From an uncultured Endomicrobiia bacterium (GTDB taxonomy: Bacteria; Elusimicrobiota; Endomicrobiia; DTEH01): a stretch of DNA of 39,216 nucleotides. Made by a program: the position numbers and the translations under genes. Positions 18,956 through 28,896 of the stretch are shown one piece after another. The notes beneath the pieces were generated by a model. That model was not told where the DNA came from and made no database searches. It saw only the letters and a list, made by a program, of their open reading frames with translations. The stretch is taken from assembly GCA_938074745.1 (NCBI GenBank), contig CALJEJ010000035.1, positions 1 to 39,216 of the forward strand, given 5' to 3'. Within the stretch, counting starts at the first letter, position 1; each line of letters opens with the position of its first letter.

Positions 18956-20698
18956 TTAATTATTATTTGAGATTGGTAATTGTTGTAAAGAAAGTAATAC
19001 AGGATAAAACTTACCGTTGGAAAGTAATTCTTGATGTGTCCCGTGTTCTACAATTTCACCATTGGAAAATACATAAATATAATCAAACTTTGTTACTAAA
19101 TTTAACCTGTGGGTAATAAGAATTACTGTTTTCTGCGAAATAACGTTCTCTATTGCTTTCATAACTATAAACTCAGATTCTGCATCTAAAGCCGAAGTAG
19201 GTTCGTCAAAGATAAAAATCTCAGGGTTGGTTAACAAAACTCGTGCAATAGCTAACCTTTGTCTTTCTCCACCGCTTAAAGTATACCCTCGTTCACCTAC
19301 AACAGTGTCAAATTTATCCGGCAAATTTTGTATAGTTTCATAAATATAGGCTAATTTTGTTACTCTGACAAGTTCTTCCTCGGTGACTTCTTCTTGTAGC
19401 CCATAAGAAATGTTGTACTTTATTGTATTGTTAAACAGGAAGGTATCTTGAGTAACCACACCGAACAATTTTCTTAAGGATGATAACGAAAAATTTTTTA
19501 TATCAATATTGTCAATAAATATTCCACCAGAACTAACATCGTAAAACCGAAGTAACAAATTTACAATAGTACTTTTTCCAGCACCTGAAGGACCTACAAT
19601 GGCAACTTTCTGTCCTTTTTTTATCTCAAAGTTAATATTGTTGATAATTTTTTTATTTCCGTCATAAGAAAAAGAAACATTGTGAAACCTGATATTTTTT
19701 TCAAATTTTGCAATCATAGGATTTGGAATTTCTATAATAGAACTTTTATGTTCTAAAATACTAAATACACGGGTTATTGAAACAACCCCTTGCTGAATTA
19801 TCGGGTTGATTTCAGAAATACGTTTCAACGGTTGATAAAAAGATAACACTACTGCGAGAAATGCGAAGAACCCTCCTGGTGTCCATCTGCCAGAGATAAC
19901 ATCGTTTCCACCGAGAAACAATACTACAGCAACTCCTAACGCACCTATAAATTCCATCACAGGAGAACTCAACAGTTCTGTTTTTGAAAATTTTAAAATT
20001 GAAGAATAAACTTTTGTGTTAGTATTACTGAAATTTTTTATTTCTTTTTTCTCCTGACAGAAAACCTTTGTTATTGATATTGCAGAGATACTTTCTTGCA
20101 AGTTTTTGTACAAATTAGCGATTTCAGTTTGAGCGGTTTGTGAATATTTACGTAATTTTTTTGAAAATATATATATTGGAAACAATGCTATAGGTAATAC
20201 TATTAAACTTAATATTGCAAACTTGGCTGAAAGATAAAACAATACTATCACAAGACCTACGATAGTTAATGTATCAGTGACAATCACAGTCGGAACTTTG
20301 GATAATAAAAGAAAAATATTATTTAAATCGTTTGTAAGTTTAGCTATAGTTGCCCCTGTAGAAGTTTTAGTAATAAAATAATCAATAGAAATTTCTTGTA
20401 ACCGTTTATATGTATCTTCTCGTAAATTTTTCACAATGTTGTTCGCTATGAAGATATTAATATAACTTTTTATGTATGCCAACATACCGTTTAAAAGATA
20501 TAATATTGGTATAAGAACTACTAACCACATTAAAAGTTTTATATCCTTAGAAACAAATATTCTATCAACTAAAGGTTTAAGTAACCACCGAGTAACTGCA
20601 GTCAATACAGATACACCTACCATACATAATGAGGAAATAACAAATTTGTATTTATACGGCTTTAGGTAAGGTAAAAGTTTTTTAATCTGTTGTATCAT
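18956..20698 (-). CDS. msbA: Lipid A export ABC transporter, MsbA-like
   Basis: ABC exporter: TM domain + GPSGAGKSTIVNLLLRFYD, LSGGERQRLAIARVLL, IFDEPTSALD; downstream of lpxB. Confidence 0.85.
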   Translation of the reverse strand: MIQQIKKLLPYLKPYKYKFVISSLCMVGVSVLTAVTRWLLKPLVDRIFVSKDIKLLMWLVVLIPILYLLNGMLAYIKSYINIFIANNIVKNLREDTYKRLQEISIDYFITKTSTGATIAKLTNDLNNIFLLLSKVPTVIVTDTLTIVGLVIVLFYLSAKFAILSLIVLPIALFPIYIFSKKLRKYSQTAQTEIANLYKNLQESISAISITKVFCQEKKEIKNFSNTNTKVYSSILKFSKTELLSSPVMEFIGALGVAVVLFLGGNDVISGRWTPGGFFAFLAVVLSFYQPLKRISEINPIIQQGVVSITRVFSILEHKSSIIEIPNPMIAKFEKNIRFHNVSFSYDGNKKIINNINFEIKKGQKVAIVGPSGAGKSTIVNLLLRFYDVSSGGIFIDNIDIKNFSLSSLRKLFGVVTQDTFLFNNTIKYNISYGLQEEVTEEELVRVTKLAYIYETIQNLPDKFDTVVGERGYTLSGGERQRLAIARVLLTNPEIFIFDEPTSALDAESEFIVMKAIENVISQKTVILITHRLNLVTKFDYIYVFSNGEIVEHGTHQELLSNGKFYPVLLSLQQLPISNNN

Positions 20699-21851
20699 AA
20701 ACTTTACTATTTTGAACTAGAATCTTACAAATTTTTTCTACGACTTTATCAGTAACACTACTATTTGGATTTTTTAATATAGATTTAATTTTATCAAATT
20801 CTAGTGTAATTTTTTGGTACCTATCAGCATCGGCAAGAACAGAATTAATATACTCGCATACTTTTTTTATATCAATATACTGAATAAACTCAGGCACTAC
20901 AAATTTGTCTAAGATAATATTGGGTAGTGAAATATAATTTAAACTTTTCGCAATGATAATTTTTATTAACCAATACATTATAAATGGCAATTTATAAACC
21001 ACTACTGTAGGAATGTTGTATAACACATTTTCTAATACTACTGTTCCACTAACAGATATAGCAAATATTATTTTATCTCGGTATTCAGAGTTATATGAAA
21101 TGTTAACATTACAAAGAAAATCCGTTGATTGACAAGTAGACTGAAATTTAGTTATTATTTTTTTGTATAACTTTTCGTATTGAGGAAATCCAAAAATTAT
21201 AAATTTAGTATTATTGTCATAATTTCTAAAATAATATTCAGCAATTTTTAACATCTGAGGTAGGTTCCATTTAATAACCTGTGCTCTACTGCCAGGGAAT
21301 ATACCAACCAAATTTTTGTATTTTTTTGATTCTGAAATAGAAGGTTTCACTATATCCATTATTGGATGGCCATAATATTCTGTAGTAATCCCGTATTGTT
21401 TATACAACTGTGGTTCAAACGGGTAAATGTTTATTACATAATCTACATATTTTTTTATTTTTTTTAATCTATATTTTCTGGTAGCCCATACCTGTGGAGT
21501 AATATAATATAATACTGGAATGTTATATTTCTTTGCCAACTTTGCTATTTTTATATTAAACCCGTAATAATCTAACAACACGACCAAGTCAATTTTTTTA
21601 AACAAAATTTTTTTAATTTTTTTTATCAACTGAAGAAATTTTTTAAATAAAACAAAGGGAGAAAAAAAACCGTGTGCGTCATAACTTACAACATCAGCTA
21701 CAAAATTGTCACAAAAAGGTTTTGAATTCTCACCTCCTAAAACATATTTTTCTATATTTAAATTGATTTTATTTAATTTTTTTAACAATTCACAAAGATA
21801 TTTATCTGCTGACCTGTCTCCACAAGAAAACAAAATTTTGTAGTTATTCAT
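20682..21851 (-). CDS. lpxB: Lipid-A-disaccharide synthase (divergent)
   Basis: VLLDYYGFNIKIAKLAKKYNIPVLYYITPQVWATRKYRLKKIKKYVD; FPGSRAQVIKWNLPQML; SGTVVLENVLYNIPTVVVYK. Confidence 0.88.
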   Translation of the reverse strand: MNNYKILFSCGDRSADKYLCELLKKLNKINLNIEKYVLGGENSKPFCDNFVADVVSYDAHGFFSPFVLFKKFLQLIKKIKKILFKKIDLVVLLDYYGFNIKIAKLAKKYNIPVLYYITPQVWATRKYRLKKIKKYVDYVINIYPFEPQLYKQYGITTEYYGHPIMDIVKPSISESKKYKNLVGIFPGSRAQVIKWNLPQMLKIAEYYFRNYDNNTKFIIFGFPQYEKLYKKIITKFQSTCQSTDFLCNVNISYNSEYRDKIIFAISVSGTVVLENVLYNIPTVVVYKLPFIMYWLIKIIIAKSLNYISLPNIILDKFVVPEFIQYIDIKKVCEYINSVLADADRYQKITLEFDKIKSILKNPNSSVTDKVVEKICKILVQNSKVYDTTD

Positions 21852-21871
21852 TTATTTCCATGTACATAAGT

Positions 21872-22816
21872 TCAATCATTATTAGTTTCTAAACAATTTA
21901 AAATTTCTATTGCTACACCGAGTGCGTCACGAGCATGTTCTGCAGTAACTTTTGGTGGTTGGTTTTCTATTATAGATTTTATAAAATATTGTAGTTCAAG
22001 TTTTAACGGTTCTTCTTTAAAAATTTTAGGTCTTATAAGTTCAATTTCAGATGGAGAAGTTACTATATCTTTTTTTTTGCGATATATTTTTGTTTGTTGT
22101 CGCATGAAATCTAACGAAATATAACTGTCTTGTTGAAAAATGCGCATTACTCTATACTTGTTCATAGAAATTCTTGATGCGGTAAGGTCGCATATACAAC
22201 CATTTTTAAAGCGTAAACGAGATTTTACTATATCATATTTCTGAGTAAACACTTTACTACCATAAGCTTCTACACTATGTAGTTCAGATTTTACAAATGA
22301 AAGAACTATGTCTATATCATGTATCATGAGGTCTAACACAACATCTGTATCAGCTACACGTGGGTCAAAACTGCCTAATCTTATAGATTCTATAAATCGT
22401 GGCGAGGTTATATAAGTTTCAACAGTTTGTATTACTGGATTAAACCGTTCCACATGGCCTACTTGTAATATAAGATTTTTTTCTTTAGCAATTTTAACAA
22501 GTTCTTCTGCTTGAGAAATTTCTGTAGTAATAGGTTTTTCTACTAACAAATGTTTACCTGCGAGTAATATTTCCTTTGCCATTTTATAATGTAGTGGTGT
22601 AGGAACTACAAGTGATACAGCATCTATTTCAGGCAACACTTTTCTAAAATCTGTTTCTACATTTACATTATATTGTTTCTTAAATTTTTCTAATTTAGAA
22701 ACGTCTATATCCACTATATAAGAAAGTACAACAGAATCTCGCATGTTATAATATATTCTTACGTGATGTTGGCCCAAATTACCAACTCCTATTACTGCAA
22801 CTTTTACTTTATTCAT
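21872..22816 (-). CDS. Gfo/Idh/MocA family oxidoreductase of the lpx cluster
   Basis: VAVIGVGNLGQHHVRIYYNM; VEKPITTEISQAEELVKIAKEKNLILQVGHVERFNPV; DLMIHDIDIVLS. Confidence 0.88.
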   Translation of the reverse strand: MNKVKVAVIGVGNLGQHHVRIYYNMRDSVVLSYIVDIDVSKLEKFKKQYNVNVETDFRKVLPEIDAVSLVVPTPLHYKMAKEILLAGKHLLVEKPITTEISQAEELVKIAKEKNLILQVGHVERFNPVIQTVETYITSPRFIESIRLGSFDPRVADTDVVLDLMIHDIDIVLSFVKSELHSVEAYGSKVFTQKYDIVKSRLRFKNGCICDLTASRISMNKYRVMRIFQQDSYISLDFMRQQTKIYRKKKDIVTSPSEIELIRPKIFKEEPLKLELQYFIKSIIENQPPKVTAEHARDALGVAIEILNCLETNND

Positions 22817-23640
22817 ATTCCGTACAACTTTATTGCTAATTTATCCATTTTTTTTATAACTTCAGGTTTGTCTATAATCAATGTTTTTTTACTTTCCACT
22901 GCTAAAAGTTTAACTTTGGCTAGATGTAAAATTTTTACTGTTTTAGGACCTATTACTGGTAAATCAAACTTCATATCTTGGTTTGGTCTGGCTACTTTTA
23001 TAACATAACATTCTGGACCAGCTAATTTACTCCCACGCAAAATACATTCATCAGTTCCTTCCAACGCTTCTACTGCTACTACTATTTTATTTTTTACTAC
23101 AACAGTAAGACCTATATCTGATAAAGAAATTGTTTTTGCAATATTATAACCATAATTTATATTTTCTAAATCTTCTTGTGTAAGTTCTCCGGAAGTCATC
23201 ATTCCTTTATCTGCAAACAAATGTGGTAAATATTTATCTATAGGGTCAATTACTATATTTGCTTTTCTAAACTCTTCTAAAATAACAGAAAAAATTTCCA
23301 TTGCAGAATATGTTTTCATTTTTGAAAACATCTCATTCGTAGCAGTGTCGAACATCAGTTTATCTTTGGCAAGAAGTTTATGTGGGACAACTCCTAATAA
23401 AACTACATTAGTTACATTCCAGTTTTTAAAAAAATTAATGATCTCGTACAAATGTACGAGATCAAAGATTTCGTAGTGTTTTGCAAAATGGAAAATTTTT
23501 TTTGAAGTATAATTTTTAATTCCTGCAATATAAAGTTCTACGGAGGGAACAATTTTTTGTTTATATGATGAGACTAATTCTTGGACAAAAACTTCAGGAA
23601 GTTTGCCATATCCTGCAACGAGACCTATTCGCTGGTTCAT
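22813..23640 (-). CDS. lpxI: UDP-2,3-diacylglucosamine pyrophosphatase LpxI (DUF1009)
   Basis: RIGLVAGYGKLPEVFVQEL; VVVKNKIVVAVEALEGTDECILRG; FDLPVIGPKTVKIL. Confidence 0.9.
   Translation of the reverse strand: MNQRIGLVAGYGKLPEVFVQELVSSYKQKIVPSVELYIAGIKNYTSKKIFHFAKHYEIFDLVHLYEIINFFKNWNVTNVVLLGVVPHKLLAKDKLMFDTATNEMFSKMKTYSAMEIFSVILEEFRKANIVIDPIDKYLPHLFADKGMMTSGELTQEDLENINYGYNIAKTISLSDIGLTVVVKNKIVVAVEALEGTDECILRGSKLAGPECYVIKVARPNQDMKFDLPVIGPKTVKILHLAKVKLLAVESKKTLIIDKPEVIKKMDKLAIKLYGI
23439..23464. repeat. Perfect inverted repeat inside lpxI (11-bp arms, 4-nt loop)
   Basis: TGATCTCGTAC-AAAT-GTACGAGATCA. Confidence 0.95.
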
Positions 23641-23653
23641 TGGATTAAAAATA

Positions 23654-24142
23654 TTATAAGTTAGCTTTTGTGTTCAAATAACACACTGCAACTGCAATTG
23701 CATCGTTTACATGTTCAGAACCAATTTTTTCTTTTTCAACGAGTAAATTTATCATTTTTTTTAACTGTTCTTTAGATGCGCCACCATATCCTGTAATTGC
23801 TGATTTTACTGTTTTGGCTGAATATTCTACTACTTTTAAATTGAACATACCACATAAAAGGTATACAATACCTAAAGCTAAGTACGAGTTGATTATATTT
23901 TTAGCAATACGAGAATAAAATTGTGACTCTATACTAACAACATCAGGTTTGTATTTTGAGATAACATTTTTAAGTTCTACAAAAATTTTGTATAACCGAG
24001 AAGATATATCTTTTTCACTAGAAGTTTTTATTACACCGCAAGAAATTACTTTATATTTATCAGTTATTTCTCTTTCCACCACAGACCATCCACAATTAGC
24101 CAATCCTGGGTCTATTCCTAAAACAGTTATATTTTTAAACAT
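23654..24142 (-). CDS. ruvC: Holliday junction endonuclease RuvC
   Basis: VLGIDPGLANCGWSVVE; VSIESQFYSRIAKN; SAKTVKSAITGYGGASKEQLKKMI. Confidence 0.93.
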   Translation of the reverse strand: MFKNITVLGIDPGLANCGWSVVEREITDKYKVISCGVIKTSSEKDISSRLYKIFVELKNVISKYKPDVVSIESQFYSRIAKNIINSYLALGIVYLLCGMFNLKVVEYSAKTVKSAITGYGGASKEQLKKMINLLVEKEKIGSEHVNDAIAVAVCYLNTKANL

Positions 24143-24144
24143 TT

Positions 24145-24897
24145 TTAGGATGAAACTTTATCTAATATTTCTTTAGGGATATCAAAGTTGGCGTATACAT
24201 TTTGTACATCATCATGATTTTCTAAAGCTTCCATCAGTTGTAGTACTTGTTCTGCTTGTTTCCCATCAAGTTTTATATATGTTTTAGGCAATTTAGTAAT
24301 TTCAGCTTGTGTGAGAGTATATTTTTTAGCAAGTTCAGATTTTATTTGTTCAAAATTTTCTACAGAGGTTATTATCTCATAAACTTCTTCATCATCAGAT
24401 TTAAAATCTTCTGCACCAAGTTCCAATGCTACTGCCATAAGTTCGTCTTCAGAACAAACTGATTTGTTTATTGTAATATATCCTTTTTGTGAAAAATTCC
24501 ATGAAACACAACCTGATTCTCCTAAAGTTCCGTTATACTGATTAAAAATCCTTCTTATTTCTGATGTAGTTCTATTTTTATTATCTGTTGTTGCATCTAC
24601 AATTATTGCCACACCACCAGGACCATAACCTTCATACACTACTTCTTCGTATTGTACTCCGTCGGAAAGTTCTCCGGTACCGCGTTGGATAGCTTTTTTA
24701 ATATTTTCCTGTGGCATGTTAATTTCGCGTGCAAGTTCAATTGCTCGTCTCAAACGAGGGTTATTATCAGGATTTCCTCCTCCTTGTCGTGCAGCAACGG
24801 TCAACTCTCGCATAACTTTGGTAAACATTTTACCACGTTTTGCATCTTGAGCCATTTTTTTATGTTTAATTCCAGCCCATTTTGAATGTCCTGACAT
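24145..24897 (-). CDS. yebC: YebC/PmpR family transcription/translation regulator
   Basis: [79 protein letters not shown] site upstream. Confidence 0.95.
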   Translation of the reverse strand: MSGHSKWAGIKHKKMAQDAKRGKMFTKVMRELTVAARQGGGNPDNNPRLRRAIELAREINMPQENIKKAIQRGTGELSDGVQYEEVVYEGYGPGGVAIIVDATTDNKNRTTSEIRRIFNQYNGTLGESGCVSWNFSQKGYITINKSVCSEDELMAVALELGAEDFKSDDEEVYEIITSVENFEQIKSELAKKYTLTQAEITKLPKTYIKLDGKQAEQVLQLMEALENHDDVQNVYANFDIPKEILDKVSS

Positions 24898-24964
24898 AGT
24901 TTGTCCACCTCCTATCTAAACAAGTTTGTAGAGATAGACATTTTTAAAAGAATATAGTATTTTT

Positions 24965-25046
24965 TGCCGGGAGTGGGATTTGAACCCACACGGATAATAC
25001 CACACGCCCCTCAAACGTGCGCGTCTGCCAGTTCCGCCATCCCGGC
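24965..25046 (-). tRNA. tRNA-Leu (anticodon GAG)
   Basis: GCCGGGATGGCGGAACTGGCAGACGCGCACGTTTGAGGGGCGTGTGGTATTATCCGTGTGGGTTCAAATCCCACTCCCGGCA; acceptor stem pairs, type II variable arm, GGTTCAAATCC T-loop; CCA not encoded. Confidence 0.95.
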
Positions 25047-25069
25047 ACAAAATTTTAGAAATATATATG

Positions 25070-26530
25070 TTACACTTTTTTTTCTTCAAAATCAACAGGT
25101 AGATAAATAATAAATTTTGCTCCTTTGTTAACTCCTTCTGAATATACTGTGATTTTACCTTTATGATGTAAAATAATGTCTTTAGTAATAGACAACCCCA
25201 CACCAGCAAATTTTGTTTTATCTTTAGTAGTAAAATAAGGTTCAAAAATAGCCTCTAAAAATTGTTGTTGTATCCCACAACCTGTATCTTGAAATTCTAT
25301 TACCACATATTCTGAAGAACCGTTTTCAAGTTTTGTAATATACGTTTTTATTTGTAACAATTTTGGTTTTTCAGGGTTTATTTCTTCCATCGCTTGTATT
25401 GCATTATTTATAATATTAAGAAATGCTTGTTGTATATGTGGCAGTGAAATTTTTATTTTAGGAATATCATGACCAAAATTAATAATAGTTTCAATATTAT
25501 GTGCTTTTAATTCGCTATCTGCAATAAATAAAGTGTTTTTTATTACTTCGTGAATATCTTCTAAAGTATATTCATATTCTTTTTGTCTTGAAAACTGTAA
25601 CAATCTTGATATACTTTCACGACAACGTTTTGCAGCACGTTCTATTTTCTCCACATGCTCTCTTAATGGAGAGTTCAATGGAAGTTTTTCTAACAACAGT
25701 TGTGCTTGACCTAACACACCTACCAACGGATTATTAAGTTCATGAGCAATACCGCCAGCTAACTGGCCTATGTTTGATAATCTATCCATTTGCAAAATCT
25801 GTGTTTGGAAATTTTTTAAATTTTTTACCATCCAGTTGAACCCTTTAATAACTTCACAAAATTCGTCTTTGGAATTAAAATTTATCTCTCTATATTCACC
25901 TTTTGCAAGAAGTTTTGTTCCTTCTGACAATATTTTTAACGGTTTTATTAACGCTTTATAAATTTTTATAACAAAAATAACACTTGAAAATATTGACCCA
26001 ACTACAATTATTATACACAAAATTAAACTCACGATACTAATTTGAAAGATCTGTTTTTCAATTATATGTGCTTTTTTAGTATAAATATTACTTTTGTCTT
26101 CTACAATTTTTAAAATATTTTTATACAACGGCAAGAATTCTTCATCTATTATTTTAACTTTTGTATCATAATCTTTTTCATTAAAAATTTTGGTTACTAT
26201 TTCAACAAACAAGTTATACTGTGATAGAATATCTATTCCAGATTCTTTTTGTTGCCATTGGTTAACAAGTTCTACAGTTCGTGGAACAGTTAAATCAAAA
26301 TTTTCTTTCTCTTTTACATCGTGGAGTAGCATATAATAATCTACAATTTGTCGTTGTCTATTTAATAACTGTATTATTTCTGTTGTCAAATTAATTTCAT
26401 CTTTTAAAAGAACAAATTTTGTAAAATAATTTCTTAAGAAATACACTATTGACACCCAAAATAAGCATACTACAATTATTATTCCTAATAGTACTCCGAA
26501 GGCTACTTTTAATTTAGTTTTTATTTCCAT
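25070..26530 (-). CDS. Membrane-bound sensor histidine kinase with HAMP
   Basis: Two TM segments; GQLAGGIAHELNNPLVGVLGQAQLLLEKL (H box); DTGCGIQQQFLEAIFEPYFTTKDKTKFAGVGLSITKDIILHHKG. Confidence 0.92.
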   Translation of the reverse strand: MEIKTKLKVAFGVLLGIIIVVCLFWVSIVYFLRNYFTKFVLLKDEINLTTEIIQLLNRQRQIVDYYMLLHDVKEKENFDLTVPRTVELVNQWQQKESGIDILSQYNLFVEIVTKIFNEKDYDTKVKIIDEEFLPLYKNILKIVEDKSNIYTKKAHIIEKQIFQISIVSLILCIIIVVGSIFSSVIFVIKIYKALIKPLKILSEGTKLLAKGEYREINFNSKDEFCEVIKGFNWMVKNLKNFQTQILQMDRLSNIGQLAGGIAHELNNPLVGVLGQAQLLLEKLPLNSPLREHVEKIERAAKRCRESISRLLQFSRQKEYEYTLEDIHEVIKNTLFIADSELKAHNIETIINFGHDIPKIKISLPHIQQAFLNIINNAIQAMEEINPEKPKLLQIKTYITKLENGSSEYVVIEFQDTGCGIQQQFLEAIFEPYFTTKDKTKFAGVGLSITKDIILHHKGKITVYSEGVNKGAKFIIYLPVDFEEKKV

Positions 26531-26548
26531 TCTTAGGCAAGAGGATAC

Positions 26549-26572
26549 AAAATCCTATAATTTAAGGATTTT
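26549..26572. promoter_or_regulatory. Inverted repeat AAAATCCT-N8-AGGATTTT upstream of the kinase gene; operator or weak terminator
   Basis: 8-bp perfect arms in the MotB2/kinase intergenic gap. Confidence 0.35.
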
Positions 26573-26728
26573 TTAAAAACCACACAATTGTTAAGATGAC
26601 GAACTTGAGTTTAATTTTATGAGAGAAAAAATATCAATTTTTTGTGAAGGTAACCAAAACGAAATGTTACAAACCTCTAAGACAACTGTTTTTCTACAAA
26701 ACAATTTTTTGAAACACATCTGTTTTTT

Positions 26729-27442
26729 TTATATCCTTGAAATAACAAGTTCAATACGTCTATTTTTAGCCCTTTTTTCTTCTGTATCGTTAGCACGTGC
26801 AATATCTGTAGAAAGTGTCACAGGTTTAAATTCGCCATATCCTGCAATAGTAAACCTTTCCGGAGGAATTTTTTTTACATTAACAAAATAGTTTAACACA
26901 GACATTGCCCTTGCAATAGACAATTCCCAGTTGTTTGCAAACTCTTTCGTATGAATAGGAACATTATCAGTATGTCCTTCAATTATAATTGTATTTGTTT
27001 CTGGTAGGGTAAGTAACATCTCTGCTACACTGTCCAAAACAGAAATAGCAGTTTCGTCCAGGTCTGCTTTACCTGAAGCAAACAATACAGCTTTTTCACC
27101 AAATACAACACGAATTTTCTGTGCTGAAATATTAACTTGAGCACCTTCTGCCAAACCTCGTTCTTGCATATATTTTTGTAATTTATCAGCAAATTCAGTT
27201 TCTCGTTCCTTTTTTTCTATTTCTTTTTTTAATTTGAAATCTATTTTACCAAGTTCTGCTTGTATTCTCGTTACAACTCTTTCATAATCAATTTCATGGC
27301 CATAATATGTATAAGCGTACAACAAAAAGAAAAATATCATTAAAAAAGTCATAAGATTGCCGTATGGCACTACCCAAGAACTAGTATCTGGCTGATTTTG
27401 TTCTTCGGAACTAAATATAGTTTTTATAAAATTCTTTTTCAT
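26729..27442 (-). CDS. MotB-like stator protein 2 (OmpA-type peptidoglycan-binding domain), Asn at the ion-carrier position
   Basis: SSWVVPYGNLMTFLMIFFFLLYAYTYYG; TIIIEGHTDNVPIHTKEFANNWELSIARAMSVLNYF. Confidence 0.88.
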   Translation of the reverse strand: MKKNFIKTIFSSEEQNQPDTSSWVVPYGNLMTFLMIFFFLLYAYTYYGHEIDYERVVTRIQAELGKIDFKLKKEIEKKERETEFADKLQKYMQERGLAEGAQVNISAQKIRVVFGEKAVLFASGKADLDETAISVLDSVAEMLLTLPETNTIIIEGHTDNVPIHTKEFANNWELSIARAMSVLNYFVNVKKIPPERFTIAGYGEFKPVTLSTDIARANDTEEKRAKNRRIELVISRI

Positions 27443-27443
27443 T

Positions 27444-28106
27444 TTATCTTTTTATAATCTTAATTCCGATACGTCTATTTTTAGCTCTATTTTCTTCAGT
27501 ATCATTTGGTGCAACAGGTCTATACTCGCCATATCCAACTGCAGACAATCTCGCCGGACTTATCTGATGATACCGAGAAAAATATTCTATTACAGAAAAC
27601 GCTCTTGCAGCGGAAAGTTCCCAGTTAGACTTGTATTTCCCACCAACTATAGGTACATTATCTGTATGTCCTTCAATAACAATTTCGTTTGGAATAGATT
27701 TTAATGTTGTAGCGACTTCGTCAAGGATAGTTTTAGCAGCATCTTTTAATTCTGCTTTACCAGAATCAAACAATACTGGCGAAGGTAGAGTAATAACTAT
27801 TTCTTCTTCTTTAACTTCCACTGTAGCAATATCTTTAAGTTTATCAGTTAACTGTTCTGTTTGCTGGTTGATTACTTGTTCTACTGTAGGTTTATCAGAT
27901 TTTTTCCCTAACTGTGCTAAGGTTGAGATAAGTTCTTGCCGTTTTACTGCGCTTAACCTTGTAAAAGCAAACAAAATTAAAAAAAATAATGCAAGGTTCG
28001 TCGTCATATCTGAATACACAGTACGCCAAGTGTTTAACCCTTGTTTAACTTCTTCTGATTCTATAACTTCTTCTTCAATAGGTTCTTCTACTTTATTTTC
28101 TGGCAT
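27444..28106 (-). CDS. MotB-like stator protein 1 (OmpA-type domain), canonical Asp retained
   Basis: NTWRTVYSDMTTNLALFFLILFAFTRL; EIVIEGHTDNVPIVGGKYKSNWELSAARAFSVIEYF. Confidence 0.9.
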   Translation of the reverse strand: MPENKVEEPIEEEVIESEEVKQGLNTWRTVYSDMTTNLALFFLILFAFTRLSAVKRQELISTLAQLGKKSDKPTVEQVINQQTEQLTDKLKDIATVEVKEEEIVITLPSPVLFDSGKAELKDAAKTILDEVATTLKSIPNEIVIEGHTDNVPIVGGKYKSNWELSAARAFSVIEYFSRYHQISPARLSAVGYGEYRPVAPNDTEENRAKNRRIGIKIIKR

Positions 28107-28113
28107 ATACTTT

Positions 28114-28878
28114 TTACCTTCTTTTTTGTCTCATTTTATATGCTAAGAATGCTTGTAACCGTCTACTTACAATAGATGGTATTTCACCTGCTTGTATTGC
28201 CAAAATTCCTTCAATTGCAACTTCTTTAATTAAAAGTTCTTCTTCGGTATATGCATTAAGTTTGTTCGCTATGGGTAAAAAGATAAAATTTGTTCCAAAA
28301 ATACCGTAAAATGTTGTAATTACTGCTACTGCCATTGAAGTACCTATTGCTTCTGGATTGGTTAAATTTTTCAATACTCCAACAACACCTATTAAAGTAC
28401 CTAACAGTCCAAACACTGGCGCATACGCACCCATACTACGAAAGACAGAATGTATCTGTTGATGTCTTCTTCTGATAAACGTGATTTCTTTGATAAGATT
28501 TTCTCTGACTATTTCTGGTGGTAACCCGTCAAGAACCATCTGTAATCCATCTACTAAAAAATGGTCTTTAATATTTGGTAACTCGTTTTGCAACGAATCT
28601 ATACCGGAACGTTTTGCTACTTCTGCAAGGTGAACTAATAAATTAATATACTTTTCCGCGGTCCAACGCCGTTGAGGGAATAATGCTAACATCATTGCTG
28701 CTGGTACACGTTTTAAGATTCTATATGGATAAGTTAACAATGTAGAAGCGATTGTTCCACCAAGAACTAATACTAAAGAAGGAAAATTGTATATAAGGTT
28801 CAGTATACCACCAACTTTGAACACATAATATACTGCAAACACGCCTAACGCTAACCCTACCAATGTCATCAAATCCAT
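28114..28878 (-). CDS. motA: MotA-like stator protein
   Basis: MDLMTLVGLALGVFAVYYVFKVGG; MGAYAPVFGLLGTLIGVVGVLKNL; AVITTFYGIFGTNFIFLPIANKL. Confidence 0.92.
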   Translation of the reverse strand: MDLMTLVGLALGVFAVYYVFKVGGILNLIYNFPSLVLVLGGTIASTLLTYPYRILKRVPAAMMLALFPQRRWTAEKYINLLVHLAEVAKRSGIDSLQNELPNIKDHFLVDGLQMVLDGLPPEIVRENLIKEITFIRRRHQQIHSVFRSMGAYAPVFGLLGTLIGVVGVLKNLTNPEAIGTSMAVAVITTFYGIFGTNFIFLPIANKLNAYTEEELLIKEVAIEGILAIQAGEIPSIVSRRLQAFLAYKMRQKRR

Positions 28879-28896
28879 AACCGTTATTTCCCCTTT

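Noticed and set aside
24916-25245. 109-aa minus-strand ORF in the track (contains GGTGRRARLRGVWYYPCGFKSHSRQK)
   Set aside because: It is a translation of tRNA-Leu and the 3' end of the kinase gene; not a protein.
26619-26891. 90-aa plus-strand ORF in the MotB2/kinase gap
   Set aside because: Mostly antisense to MotB2; no ribosome-binding site or family motif.
26729-28878. MotA/MotB pair as a Zorya anti-phage system (ZorAB)
   Set aside because: No ZorC/D/E-like gene, no long ZorA cytoplasmic tail, and a FliG partner is directly upstream; a motor reading fits better.
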